A DNA stretch of 64,000 bases from Pseudomonas bharatica CSV86 (GCF_000319305.2 NZ_AMWJ02000002.1:2370001-2434000), one strand, 5' to 3'. Positions 33,309 to 43,710 are shown, counted from the first letter of the stretch. Numbers and translations are program-made. Notes: generated by a model from the letters alone, not told the origin.

Positions 33309-34739
33309 ATGACCCTGTACGTCAACCTCGCCGAGCTGCTCGGTGCCCGTATCGAACAGGGCCTTTATCGTCCCGGGGACCGCTTGCCATCGGTTCGGGC
33401 CTTGAGCCTGGAGCATGGGGTCAGCCTGAGTACGGTCCAGCAGGCATACCGCCTGCTGGAGGATAACGGCCTGGTGGCACCACGCCCGAAATCCGGCTAT
33501 TTCGTGCCGCAGCACCGCACCCTGCCCGCCCTGCCGGCAGTCGGCCGGCCAGCCCAGCGGCCCGTGGATATTTCTCAATGGGAACATGTGGTGGAGCTGG
33601 TACGCAGCGTGCCGCGCAAGGACATTGTCCAGCTCGGCCGGGGCATGCCCGATGTCAACAGCCCGACCCTGAAACCCCTGCTGCGCAGCCTCGCCCAGCT
33701 CAGCCGCCGGCAGGACATGCCCGGCCTGTACTACGACACCATCAGCGGCACCCAGGCCCTGCGCGAGCAGGTCGCGCGGCTGATGCTCGACTCCGGCTGC
33801 ACCATCGATGCCGCCGACCTGGTGATTACCACCGGCTGCCATGAAGCGCTGTCGGCCAGCATCCGCGCGGTGTGCGAGCCGGGCGACATCGTCGCGGTGG
33901 ATTCGCCGAGCTTCCATGGCGCCATGCAGACCCTCAAGGGCCTGGGCATGAAGGCCATGGAAATCCCCACCGACCCGCTCACCGGCATCAGCCTCGAAGC
34001 CCTGGAACTGGCCCTGGAGCAGTGGCCGATCAAGCTGATCCAGGTGACGCCGAGCTGCAACAACCCGCTTGGCTACATCATGCCCGAGGCGCGCAAGCGT
34101 GCCCTGCTGAGCCTGGCGCAGCGCTTCGACGTGGCGATTCTGGAAGACGATGTGTATGGCGACCTTGCCTACACCTACCCTCGTCCGCGGACGATCAAGT
34201 CCTTCGACGATGACGGACGCGTCCTGCTCTGCAGTTCCTTCTCCAAGACCCTGGCTCCTGGCCTGCGCGTCGGCTGGGTGGCGCCTGGGCGTTACCTGGA
34301 GCGCGTGCTGCACATGAAGTACATCAGCACCGGCAGCACCGCGACCCAACCGCAGTTGGCGATCGCCGACTTCATCGAGGCCGGCCACTACCAGCCTCAC
34401 CTGCGACGCATGCGCGCCCAATACCAGCGCGGCCGCGACCAGATGATCGACTGGGTAGCCCGCTATTTCCCCGAAGGCACCCGGGTCAGCCGGCCCCAGG
34501 GCAGCTTCCTGCTCTGGGTCGAACTGCCGGAAGAGTGCGACACCCTGAAACTGAATCGCCTGCTGCTCGAGCAGGGCGTACAGATCGCCATGGGCAGCAT
34601 CTTTTCCGCGTCGGGCAAGCACCGCAACTGCCTGCGCATGAACTACGCGGCGCGGCCGACCCCGACCATCGAGGCGGCGGTGCGCAAGGTCGGGGAAAAC
34701 GCCATTCGTCTATTGGGCGAGGAAGCGAAGCTCGGGTAA
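33309..34739 (+). CDS. MocR-family regulator (GntR HTH fused to aminotransferase-like domain)
   Basis: The 476-residue protein has a GntR-type winged helix at residues 1-75 (RIEQGLYRPGDRLPSVRALSLEHGVSLSTVQQAYRLLEDNGLVAPRPKSGYFV) and a fold-type I aminotransferase domain with VTPSCNNPLGYIMPEARKRALLSLAQRFDVAILEDDVYGDL and the PLP-lysine motif SSFSKTLAPGLRVGWV. MocR proteins bind PLP and an amino compound to control nearby metabolism. The target is not evident; transporter genes usually found beside such regulators are absent. ATG 33309 is the start that places the HTH normally. Confidence 0.88.
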   Translation: MTLYVNLAELLGARIEQGLYRPGDRLPSVRALSLEHGVSLSTVQQAYRLLEDNGLVAPRPKSGYFVPQHRTLPALPAVGRPAQRPVDISQWEHVVELVRSVPRKDIVQLGRGMPDVNSPTLKPLLRSLAQLSRRQDMPGLYYDTISGTQALREQVARLMLDSGCTIDAADLVITTGCHEALSASIRAVCEPGDIVAVDSPSFHGAMQTLKGLGMKAMEIPTDPLTGISLEALELALEQWPIKLIQVTPSCNNPLGYIMPEARKRALLSLAQRFDVAILEDDVYGDLAYTYPRPRTIKSFDDDGRVLLCSSFSKTLAPGLRVGWVAPGRYLERVLHMKYISTGSTATQPQLAIADFIEAGHYQPHLRRMRAQYQRGRDQMIDWVARYFPEGTRVSRPQGSFLLWVELPEECDTLKLNRLLLEQGVQIAMGSIFSASGKHRNCLRMNYAARPTPTIEAAVRKVGENAIRLLGEEAKLG

Positions 34740-34797
34740 CGTTTCGCTGTTTAACGCGGTCTACAGTTCAACTGCCCCGCGATCACGGAATCCACCC

Positions 34798-36350
34798 TTG
34801 ACCCATCATCGGCTCCTGCCCCTTCTACTTGTCCTGTTGCTGAGCCTGGGCGGCTGCGCCAGCGTCAGCGTACCCCGCGACGTCAGCCAGGCGATCCCGG
34901 CCAGCGAATCGGCCTTCGGCCGCTCGGTGCAGCGCCAGGCCGAAGCCCATGAAGGGCGCTCGGGCTTTCGCCTGCTGCCCAACAGCAACGAAGCCTTCCG
35001 CGCCCGCGCCGAACTGATCCGCAATGCGCAAAGCAGCATCGACCTGCAGTACTACATCGTTGCCGACGGCCTCAGCACGCGGGCGCTGGTCCATGAATTG
35101 CTGGCCGCAGCCGACCGCGGCGTGCGCGTGCGCATCCTGCTGGACGACACCGCCGCCGACGGCCAGGACGGCCCGATCGGCGCCCTGGCCGCTCACCCGA
35201 ACATCCAGATCCGCGTGTTCAATCCGCTGCAACTCGGGCGTGCCACCGGCGTCACCCGGGCCATGGGCCGGCTGTTCAACCTGTCGCGCCAGCACCGGCG
35301 CATGCACAACAAGCTCTGGCTGGTGGACAACAGCATGGCCATCGTCGGTGGGCGCAATATCGGCGACGCCTACTTCGACGCCGAGCCCAACCTCAACTTC
35401 ACCGATATCGACCTGCTCGGCGTCGGCCCGGTGGCCGAGCAACTGGGGCACAGCTTCGACCAGTACTGGAACAGCGCCCTGAGCAAGCCCATTGGCGACT
35501 TCCTTTACAGCCAGCCCGACGCCGACGATCTGCGCGAAAGCCGCCAACGCCTGGAGCAATACCTGGCCGAAGCACGCACCCAGCGCAAGGCGCTGTACGA
35601 CCGGCTGATGGCCTATCGGACCCAACCGCGCCTGGACACCTGGCGCAACGAACTGATCTGGGCCCACGGCCAGGCGCTATGGGACGCACCAAGCAAGGTC
35701 CTGGCCGACGACGAGCCCGATCCACAGCTGCTGATGACCCGGCAACTGGCGCCGGAGCTGAACGGGGTGCGCAAGGAACTGATCCTGATCTCCGCCTACT
35801 TCGTGCCCCGCGAGGAAGGCCTGCTGTACCTGACCAGCCGTGCCGACGCCGGGGTTCAGGTCGACCTGCTGACCAATGCCCTGGAAGCCACCGACGTCCC
35901 GGTGGTCCACGGCGGCTACGCGCCCTATCGCCGGGCGCTGCTGGAGCACGGCGTGAAACTCTTCGAATTGCGCCGCCAGCCCGGCGACCCGAGCCAACCG
36001 CGTTATGGCTTCAGCGGCGCCTCGGACTCCAGCCTGCACAGCAAGGCCATTGTCTTCGACCGCCAGAAAACCTTCATCGGCTCGTTCAACTTCGACCCGC
36101 GCTCGGTGCTGTGGAACACCGAGGTCGGAGTACTGGTAGACAGCCCCGAGCTGGCGCAATACACCCGCGACCTGGCGATCCAGGGCATGGCACCGGCGGT
36201 GGCATACCAGGTGGAATTGCGCGAAGGCAAGCTGGTGTGGGTGACCGAGGACAATGGCCAGCGGCATGTGCTGACCACTGAGCCCGGGGGGTGTGGCGAA
36301 GGTTCAATGCATGGATCGCCAAGGCGGTGGGGTTGGAGAAGATGCTTTAG
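34798..36350 (+). CDS. Phospholipase D-family lipoprotein (cardiolipin synthase-like), apparent frameshift near C-terminus
   Basis: The start is TTG 34798 and the signal peptide has lipobox SLGGC. Two HKD motifs are present: MHNKLWLVDNSMAIVGGRN (around residue 170) and SLHSKAIVFDRQKTFIGSFN (around residue 410). These define a PLD-type phosphatidyltransferase anchored in the envelope. As given, the frame runs past 36350 to 36699, antisense to the PAAR gene. One extra G in the G6 run at 36286-36291 changes the end to WRRFNAWIAKAVGLEKML with stop TAG at 36348-36350, about 517 residues. The short end is much more credible. Cardiolipin or phosphatidyl transfer is inferred from the family. Confidence 0.82.
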
Positions 36351-36363
36351 GGTCGACGTCGAT

Positions 36364-36621
36364 TCAATCCAGCCGCCAGCCTTCGTCGCCTTCGACCAGG
36401 GTGCCGCCGTGACTGGTGGTGTCACCCAAACGGGCGACGGCCTTGCCCTCGATCAGGGTGTCGGCCGAGCCGGTCTGGATGACCGCGCCGCAACTGATCG
36501 AATCGCCCACGCGGGCGATGGGCTTGCCGTCGAGACGGGCGTCGCTTGCGCCGGTGACAACGTGGCCAGGGCCGTGGATGGGGCAGCGGTGTTGATGGCC
36601 CAGCAGGACGACTGGTTTCAT
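36364..36621 (-). CDS. PAAR-domain protein (T6SS spike tip)
   Basis: The 85-residue protein consists of a PAAR domain: MKPVVLLGHQHRCPIHGPG, VTGASDARLDGKPIARVGDSISCG, IQTGSADTLIEGKAVARLGDTTSHGG. PAAR proteins cap the VgrG trimer and help load effectors. ATG 36621 has AAGGAAA upstream. It is the last gene of the vgrG-effector module and is convergent with the PLD gene (13-bp gap after correction). Confidence 0.9.
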   Translation of the reverse strand: MKPVVLLGHQHRCPIHGPGHVVTGASDARLDGKPIARVGDSISCGAVIQTGSADTLIEGKAVARLGDTTSHGGTLVEGDEGWRLD

Positions 36622-36652
36622 GGGTGGGTTTCCTTGGTCGAGCGAGCGGTTT

Positions 36653-37423
36653 TCAGGGTGCGGTCCTTGATTCCAGATCCATATTGGCGGGCCATTTGAC
36701 TTTGGGGGCCAGCAGCAGGGCGGCGTTGTACCAAGGGATATCGTTGTGATCTTTCGGCGGACCGGGTGGCGGCAGGGCATCGGGGCCTTGCTGCATGTAG
36801 GTGCAGATGTAGGCCCAGGCATGGGCGTCGGCGCCCATGGTGGTAAGGGGGAAGCGGTCGATGACTTCGTTGGTGCCGGGTTTGACGATGGAGAGCACTA
36901 CGCCGCCCTTGATGACGAGTCCGCCTTGAGCGGTTGCGCCGCGCTTCAGCCAGCGTTCGGCTCGGACTTGGGACCAGTCGTAGGCTACTGGTTCAACCCG
37001 CCAGCGTTCGAAGGGGTTCCACCAGCGGTAGTTGAAGTTGTAGGCGTAGATGCGATTGCGAGTGCGGTTGAAACGGAGCGGCAAGTCTCGCGGAGATGCT
37101 ACATCGAGTTTCCAGAAGAGTGAGATTGACCAAGCTCCAAAGGATAAACAAAAAAGGAATACCATCCAAAGTTCGGCGTTGAGTCCCGCCCCAATGGAGG
37201 AGAAAAGCCATGTAAGAGCAACCATCAATATGCCCATACTCAGCGCAAACCATATCATTACGCCTCTGATAAGAGCCGATGCACGCGGAAGCTCAAGAAA
37301 AATATCACTTTGATAGTTGGGCACATCAAATCCGAGGGCCGGAAATACAACAGGAAGCTCGTCTGGGCGAGGCAGGTCCTCCCGCCAGCCTGAACAAGGC
37401 GGAATTAGTTCAGGTTTTCTCAT
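36653..37423 (-). CDS. DUF6708-type membrane protein, probable immunity protein of the VasX-like effector
   Basis: The protein of about 256 residues has two membrane helices near residues 55-95 (VMIWFALSMGILMVALTWLF and AELWMVFLFCLSFGAWSISLFW), then a soluble domain containing LRFNRTRNRIYAYNF and YDWSQVRAE. I associate this pattern with DUF6708, often found right after T6SS effectors. It starts (ATG 37423) 5 bp after the effector stop; GTG 37435 is an alternative start. Immunity against the pore-forming effector is inferred from position and membrane location. Its middle part (37100-37320) is AT-richer than its surroundings. Confidence 0.75.
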   Translation of the reverse strand: MRKPELIPPCSGWREDLPRPDELPVVFPALGFDVPNYQSDIFLELPRASALIRGVMIWFALSMGILMVALTWLFSSIGAGLNAELWMVFLFCLSFGAWSISLFWKLDVASPRDLPLRFNRTRNRIYAYNFNYRWWNPFERWRVEPVAYDWSQVRAERWLKRGATAQGGLVIKGGVVLSIVKPGTNEVIDRFPLTTMGADAHAWAYICTYMQQGPDALPPPGPPKDHNDIPWYNAALLLAPKVKWPANMDLESRTAP

Positions 37424-37428
37424 ACGGC

Positions 37429-40400
37429 TTACCACTTCGCTGGCCCAGGGATTTTGTCTTCTTTTACGATAAATCGGGCTACGCCTAACTCATCTCCTTT
37501 GTCTGGCCAATACGACACCTCAAGTTCCAGGGCGTGAAAGTCAAGAACACCCCAGTAAACAATCGAGCCATTGATCTCGAGCGTGTTGGACTCTACATCG
37601 TGTTTAACGACCGGAAGTGATGTTTTAGGGTCATAGCTTGGTCGCTTCCATGAAATTGGAGGTGGCAGAGGTTCTTCAGTCCCATCTGTCTGCCCTCTAG
37701 CGACTGTCCCTCCTGACGATTCACCTGGCCGGTACGCCAACAACGACCATTCATAGCGCGACTTGTTAGCGACATACCCGGGTAGGACAAATCTGTAGTC
37801 GATGGTTCCGCCTTGCCTTGGTACGCCGGGAGCCGGTCTATGGACGCGATAGGTCACATCAAGATCCGCTCTCAAGCCAAGCAGAGCAGCATTCAAAGCG
37901 CCAATTGCGGTGTCCGTGTCCTGCCATTCGGCCCATCGGCGATGCTCTATCGGTAAACCCCAGCGCGAGTGCCGAGCCCACAGCTCAAGTGGCTGCGACT
38001 CTTCTCCTTTCCCCCATACCGACAGCCCATAAGCAACAAACCCTGCAAGTACAGCGAATGCGAGCGGGACAAGTAGTACACCTGCTGCCCAAAGGGAGCC
38101 AGCAACTCCAAGTCCTGCGGAGCCTATTGCGAAAGCCGCCGCCCCTGTGTAGAGAAAACTTGCCTTCCTATCGCCTATCCCACGTGTGCGTCCAGCTGCC
38201 AACGCGTACTGAATCCCCTCCATAGCAGTGGCCACGGCCGCAATCGCACTGCCAAACTGCAGAATTCGCGACCCCACCCCGGCCTCCGCAGGCCCCTGAA
38301 ACGTACGTACATTTATCTCCCAGCTAGGCCGAAACGCCTGAATCGTCCCCCCAACCAGCTCAACCCCCACCCGAGATTCCCCACCGACGCCGCCATGAAC
38401 GCGGCCACCGCTTCGGGCCGTTCATCTCCAAACGCCTCAAGCATGTTCTTGTAGGTAGTGCGCAGCGCATCCTGCTGGAACCACAGGCTTCCCAAGGCCA
38501 GCCCCAGGTTGAAGGCGCCTTCACCGCCTCTCATGGCGGCACTGCGCATGCTGCTCATGGTCTCCCGCACGTAAAGGCGGGCGACGTCGGCATCGAGGCT
38601 CAGGTGACGGGTGAAATCCTGCATCCCGCCCTTGAGTGCCCCAGTGTCGATACTGACCGGACGCAGGGCATCATCGATGCCGTCGCCAACGCCGTCCCGC
38701 AGTTGCTCCAGACGCGCGCTCAGCTTTTCGGCGCTTTCCATCGTCCAGAGCTTTACGTAGATCAGCTTGTCATCCAGGTCTGCCAGCGCCGGGGTGAAGT
38801 GCCCGCTCAGCAGCATGGCCCGCACCTTGCCCGCAGCGGGGTTGCGGAATTTTTCGTTGAGCTTGTCGAGATAACGCTCGGTCCCTTCATAGAGCGTTTC
38901 ATTGAGCAGCGTGAGGTACTCGCCCACCTTGAGCGCTACCGTGACCTGGGTGACCTCCACTCCGGAGAAGCGCAGCCAGGCCTCCCGGTGCAGATGCCCG
39001 ACCAACGCCCGGGTGTTCTCGGAAATATGCTTGCCGAGGACGTTGCTGGCCGTGGCCGCACCACCGAGCAACTGGCCGGCGGCCGTTTTCACGGAGTCCC
39101 TCATCAACTTGGTGCCCTGTTCGGTCGTGATCAGGGTCTTGATGCCGTGATAGATCCGGGTCCGCTCATCGTCAACCAAGGACTTGTGGATCTGTTCGAA
39201 CACGCCTGGATCCTTCGCGTGCAGGGCCTGATGGAGCAAGCTGCTCTGGTCCTCCAGTTGCTGCTTCCAGAGCTGCTGGGTGGACTCCAGCCTGTTCTCG
39301 TCGATAAGCCCGGTCGGCCCGCCGGAGAGACACTGGCCGATCAGGCAGATGAAGCCCATGACGGATTCGTCGTGGCGATCGATGTAGTCAAACCGGCTGG
39401 CCAGCCTGAACGCCGGGCTCTGGAAGTGCCGGACGTAGATCTCGCCGGCATCGTCGATAAGCCGTTGCCAGGCGGCGAGGGTGTTGTCGAATTCGCGCTG
39501 GAAGTCCGAACGGGCCTTTTCGTCGTAGCGGTCATCAAGGCGCTCGGCAGCCTCTTCCTGCATGCCTGGGGTCAAGCGCTCGGTTACCCCTTCGACATCG
39601 ACCTTCGGCAGGACCGACTTAGCGGCAATATGGGTTTCGTTGCGGTAGCGGGCGTACTCGTCGCGTGCACTCGCTTCTGCTGCAGCCAGCTTTTCCGCTC
39701 TCTGCGCTTGAAACTCGCGAATCCCCAGCAATGCCTGCGACGTCAGGTGCTCGAAGCTCCGCTGCGGCTCGGCCCGCCATTCCAGCATCTGCTGGTAGCG
39801 CACCATGCGCTGGGCATTGCACTCCTGCACCATGCCGATCGGGTCGGGCAGCACCAGGGCCAGCACACCGTTGGGCAGCTTTTCCCGCTGGATCACCGTG
39901 CGCACATGGTTCCTCAGGGCGTTCAGGCGGTGATTGCGTCCGTAAAAGCCATGCACGCTGTAGAAGTCACCGGCCATGGGCTGGGCGTATTCGAGGACCT
40001 TCTCCATTTGCAGTTCATGTTCGGTCATCGCCAGGCCGATGCTGGCGGGGTCTTCGCGGGCGGTCTTGAGGTCAAGCTTGTAGAAGCGCTCCTCCAAGCT
40101 CATGCCGTCGACCGTACCGCCGCGCAGGTAACGAGTGAGTACGTGTTTCGGCCAGGGATCGTTGGCGATGGCCAGCCAGGCGGTGGTGTACTTCTTCGTA
40201 TCGAAATTGATGAAGGAAGCAGGGATATCGTGGTCGTGCTTGATGCAGGCCATGCTCAGGGGCAGGGGTTCCTCGCGGGAGGTCTGGTACGGCGGCACCT
40301 GGCGCAGCGCCCCCTCGGGAGTGATCTGATAGGCCTGCCATTCCTTCCTGTCGAGCATGACGTAGAGGAAACCCCGGCGCAGGATGCGCGGCTGGCTGTC

Positions 40401-40583
40401 ACGCAGGGGCACGGCCTTGACCTTGGGGTCACTGGCCAGCGGCAGTGCCTGGGTGTGCCAGGGCTCCGGGGCATAGGCGGCGCGCAGGGGCAGGACGGGC
40501 AGGCCGACACGCTCGCAGGCCCGGCAGGTGCGCAGGGGAATGGGCCGGGCCTCGCAGGTGGCCAAATGAAGCTCGGTGCTCAT
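37429..40583 (-). CDS. VasX/BTH_I2691-like T6SS effector with MIX motif, split by an apparent frameshift
   Basis: The N-terminus carries the MIX-type motif RRGFLYVMLDRKEWQAYQITPEG (residues about 68-90), a marker of T6SS effectors such as VasX. A long helical middle follows. The first frame stops at 38313 after 756 residues. The following frame (from 38370) continues GVELVGGTIQAFRPSWEINV, with strongly hydrophobic segments (FGSAIAAVATAMEG, TGAAAFAIGSAGLGVAGSLWAAGVLLVPLAFAVLAGFVAYGLSVW), then a C-terminal beta-rich domain. One missing base in the C-runs (gene-strand G-runs) between 38347 and 38372 explains the split, giving about 1051 residues. Membrane disruption of target cells is inferred from VasX resemblance. 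It overlaps the DUF4123 gene by four bases. Confidence 0.78.
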
Positions 40584-41521
40584 GAGTAGTCCTTTGCAAG
40601 AGGCAGGCTGTAGACGATCCGTTTCCAGGTTGCTTCGCTGTAGGTGGCGAAATGGCTTGGCAGGTCGAGGCTGCCGGCGCGGGCCTGGGAGATGGCCTGC
40701 TGGATATCCGGATGCTGCGGCAGAAGGGGGTGCATGAACACCCGGTGCAGGCTGAGGGAGATACGGTCGCTGCTGTTGTGGAGACCGAGTTGGCGGGCGT
40801 CGCGGATCAGGCGGAAGCCATGCACGCTGGCCTGCTCCGGCAGGATGCCAGGGCCTTTCCAGCGCCAGGGGGCAAAGCCTTCGTGGAATGTCAGGGCATG
40901 CCGCCAGATGCCCAGGAGTGCATTCACCTCAGGTGCCAGTTGCTGGGTTTGCCTTGCCCGCTCGGAAAGGTCCGGATCGCAGGCATACTCGGAGCTGCGC
41001 GCCACGGTGTAGGCACCCCAGCTGAGCGGCAAAAGCCAGTTCTGGATCGGACGCAATAAACAGCCCGCCTGCTTCTGCATCGCACACAACAGCAACTCCA
41101 GCCTCAGCGGTTCGAACCAGGCCGAAGAATCACCTGCCTCGTCGGCGGTGGTATAGCAACGGGCGGCGATATGAGCCGCGATGACCTCCAGCGGCTCCCG
41201 ACTGGTCAGCCAGCCACAGATGTAGCGTTCGTCGTAGTTCAGGTCCCAGGCGGAATAGTCGGCGCTGAGGTCGAGATAATCCTTCGGCACCCCTTCCCCC
41301 GGCTTCGCCAACTGGATCAACGCCGGGCAGTGATCCAGTTCGTGGGACATATCCGGCCGCGGCACGCGGGTGACGGCTGCCTCGCCAAATGACCGGATCA
41401 GGGACGGCACGCTGAGTGGATGATCGAGCGCACATTCGGCCTGGCCATCCACCAGCAAGTAGAAGTAGTCGCCTGCGGTACGGTGTCGCCGTGCAAAGTC
41501 GATGACGGTTTCTTTGCTCAT
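40580..41521 (-). CDS. DUF4123-type T6SS adaptor/chaperone
   Basis: The 313-residue protein has the DUF4123 N-terminal features FYLLVDGQAECALDHPL and LDHCPALIQLAKPGEGVP, then SREPLEVIAAHIAARC. DUF4123 (Tap/TEC) proteins load a specific effector onto VgrG. ATG 41521 overlaps the vgrG stop (ATGA), and the effector gene overlaps its own end, giving the standard vgrG-tap-effector order. Confidence 0.83.
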   Translation of the reverse strand: MSKETVIDFARRHRTAGDYFYLLVDGQAECALDHPLSVPSLIRSFGEAAVTRVPRPDMSHELDHCPALIQLAKPGEGVPKDYLDLSADYSAWDLNYDERYICGWLTSREPLEVIAAHIAARCYTTADEAGDSSAWFEPLRLELLLCAMQKQAGCLLRPIQNWLLPLSWGAYTVARSSEYACDPDLSERARQTQQLAPEVNALLGIWRHALTFHEGFAPWRWKGPGILPEQASVHGFRLIRDARQLGLHNSSDRISLSLHRVFMHPLLPQHPDIQQAISQARAGSLDLPSHFATYSEATWKRIVYSLPLAKDYS

Positions 41522-43590
41522 GGCCGGGGCTCCCTGCACTTCACCCCTTCTTCCTGCGCGACTTCGCTCGCCAGCACCAGGCTGTTGCCGGAGCCTCCGC
41601 CCGGCTTGGTCATCGGGCCGATAAGCGTGATCGCAATGCCGTCCAGGGTGATGCCTGACGCATCGATGCGCAGCGTGCCGCCCGGGCTCTTGATGACCAC
41701 AGCCTCTGAGGAGTGGATTTCGTACACCTTGGTGTGCTGCGTGATGCGCTGGCCAGCCTGCAGATCAACCGTGCCCTGCACGCGCTGACCCAGATTGCCG
41801 CCGATCTCCACGCTGTGGTTGGCGGCGGTCTTGTCCAGACGGCTACTACCGACCTCTTCGGTCCGGTCCCCGGCGGTGCTGATGCTGTGGTTGCCACCGA
41901 TGATCAGGTCATCGTCCTTGCCGATCTCATGGCGCCGGTTCTCCCCGATCAGCACCTGCTCGTCGTTGCCCACGGTGTTCTTGCGGTCGTGGCCAACGGT
42001 AAGGCTCTCGTCGTTATCCACCCGTTCGCTGCGGTCGTGCCCGATGTGGGTGGTTTCGTCGTTCCTGACCTCGTTCCTCTGGTTCCTCTGGGCATGGATG
42101 AACACCTCTTCCTGCCCGGCCTCGTCCTCGAAGCTCAGCTCGTTGAAACCATTGCCCTTGTGGGTCTGGCTCTTGAAGACCATTCGGGTCTTGTTTGCGG
42201 GCAGTTCGTAGGGCGGGCGCTGAAGTGCCGTCACGCACCGACCGGTGATCACGGGCTGGTCGGCATCCCCGTTCTGGTAGCTGACGATCACGCCCTGACC
42301 GATGCGCGGGATTGCCATATGCCCCCATAGCGCTCCGGCGATGCCTTGCGAAACCTGGATCCAGCAGGAGCTGTGTTCGTCGTTCTTGCCCACCCGGTCC
42401 CACGGGAACTGCACCTTCACCCGGCCGTATTCATCGCAATGGATTTCCTCGCCCGGCGGCCCCACCACCGTGGCCGGCTGCGGGCCGTCGATACGAGGTT
42501 TGGGCAGCGGTTCGGGGCGCCATTCGGCATCGTGTGGCACCAGGGTGGCGATGCAGGTGTAGTAGGTGCCGCAGTCGGCCCCGGCACTTTCCTCGGCCTG
42601 GCTGACGTACTGCTTGCCGCGGTGCTCCAGGCGCACCGGGCGCCAGCCGCGGTTCATGTTCTCGCGGGGGTGGCCGACCATGTCGAAGAACAGGCCCGGC
42701 ACCAACCGAGCGTCGTCGCCCTCGGCAATGACCTGGCAGGCGTCACCGCGCAGGCCGAGCAGGCGGCTGCGGCTGAAGGCCTCGCCGGGCTTTTCTCCGC
42801 GGTAGCGACCGGGGTAGTCGTAGCGCTCGTAGTTGTCCGCCTGGTGCTCGAGGTCGGTGGCCTTGTACGTGCTCTGCTCGGTGTATCTCGGGTTCTTGAA
42901 GCTGTAGTCGCGCTGCACCTGGCGGGCGCTGCGCACGTTCTCGCTGTAGGTGAATCGGTGCAGCGCGGGGCCCGGGCGGTCGGCGCCGGGCTTGGGGTTG
43001 TATTCCACCGGCGGGCCGGGCTGCTTGCCGAAGATCCACAGGTAGTCGCAGTGGATCAGGCGATGGCCTTCCTCGCTGTGCAGAAAACCGTAGAAAAAGC
43101 CTTCCTCGCGCATGATGCGTTCGACGAAGTGATAGTCGGTGTCGCCGGCCTGCACGCAATACTCGCGCACAGTGTGGGCCTTGGCCGCGCGCAGTTCGTA
43201 GTCGAGGGTGAGGGCGTGCTTTTTCAGCATCACGTTGGCGATGTCGGGCACGCTGAGGGTCTGGAAGATGCGCCAGTCCGAGCACAGGCGCAGACGGGCC
43301 AGGCGCGGTTCGACCACAGCGCGGTAGCGCGTGCGGCGAAAGCCGGTTTCGCCCTGCTGGAAGGAACTCACCAAGCCATGGACATAGCGTACGGGCTGGC
43401 CGCCCTGCCAGAGGGTGAACAGCGCGGGGCGGTCGAGGATCTCGCCGAACTTCACGGCGGCATCGGTGCTGCTCAGGTCGACTTCGAGGCGAAAGGTTTC
43501 GGAGAGAGCCTCGGTGAGGTGGAATTCGACGACCTCGAATTCACCGGCTGCTGCGGTGAAGGTGAAGCGCAGATCGGATTGAACGGCCAT
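41518..43590 (-). CDS. vgrG: VgrG (TssI) T6SS spike protein
   Basis: The 690-residue protein has the gp27-like N-terminus (LRFTFTAAAGEFEVVEFHLTEALSETFRLEVDLSS), the phage-baseplate region (YCVQAGDTDYHFVERIMREEGFFYGF), the gp5 OB-fold (GPPGEEIHCDEYGRVKVQFPWDR, SSCWIQVSQGIAGALWGHMAIPRIGQGVIVSYQNGD) and a C-terminal beta-prism repeat (ERVDNDESLTVGHDRKNTVGNDEQVLIGENRRHEIG). There is no extra C-terminal effector domain. It heads a five-gene module with adaptor, effector, immunity and PAAR genes and no structural T6SS genes, so it depends on an apparatus elsewhere. Confidence 0.93.
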   Translation of the reverse strand: MAVQSDLRFTFTAAAGEFEVVEFHLTEALSETFRLEVDLSSTDAAVKFGEILDRPALFTLWQGGQPVRYVHGLVSSFQQGETGFRRTRYRAVVEPRLARLRLCSDWRIFQTLSVPDIANVMLKKHALTLDYELRAAKAHTVREYCVQAGDTDYHFVERIMREEGFFYGFLHSEEGHRLIHCDYLWIFGKQPGPPVEYNPKPGADRPGPALHRFTYSENVRSARQVQRDYSFKNPRYTEQSTYKATDLEHQADNYERYDYPGRYRGEKPGEAFSRSRLLGLRGDACQVIAEGDDARLVPGLFFDMVGHPRENMNRGWRPVRLEHRGKQYVSQAEESAGADCGTYYTCIATLVPHDAEWRPEPLPKPRIDGPQPATVVGPPGEEIHCDEYGRVKVQFPWDRVGKNDEHSSCWIQVSQGIAGALWGHMAIPRIGQGVIVSYQNGDADQPVITGRCVTALQRPPYELPANKTRMVFKSQTHKGNGFNELSFEDEAGQEEVFIHAQRNQRNEVRNDETTHIGHDRSERVDNDESLTVGHDRKNTVGNDEQVLIGENRRHEIGKDDDLIIGGNHSISTAGDRTEEVGSSRLDKTAANHSVEIGGNLGQRVQGTVDLQAGQRITQHTKVYEIHSSEAVVIKSPGGTLRIDASGITLDGIAITLIGPMTKPGGGSGNSLVLASEVAQEEGVKCREPRP

Positions 43591-43710
43591 GGCGGATGTC
43601 CCGGGGAACGAATTCCCCGGAATCCTGACTGCCGGCCAGCGGCTGAGATATAGGAAAAATCCTAAGCTAACGCGTGAAGCGTCCTTGCTTGCAAAAACAC
43701 CTTTGCGCGA

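Noticed and set aside
36351..36699. C-terminal domain of the PLD-like protein extending over the PAAR gene
   Set aside because: It results from a one-base shift at 36286-36291 and is antisense to a well-supported PAAR gene.
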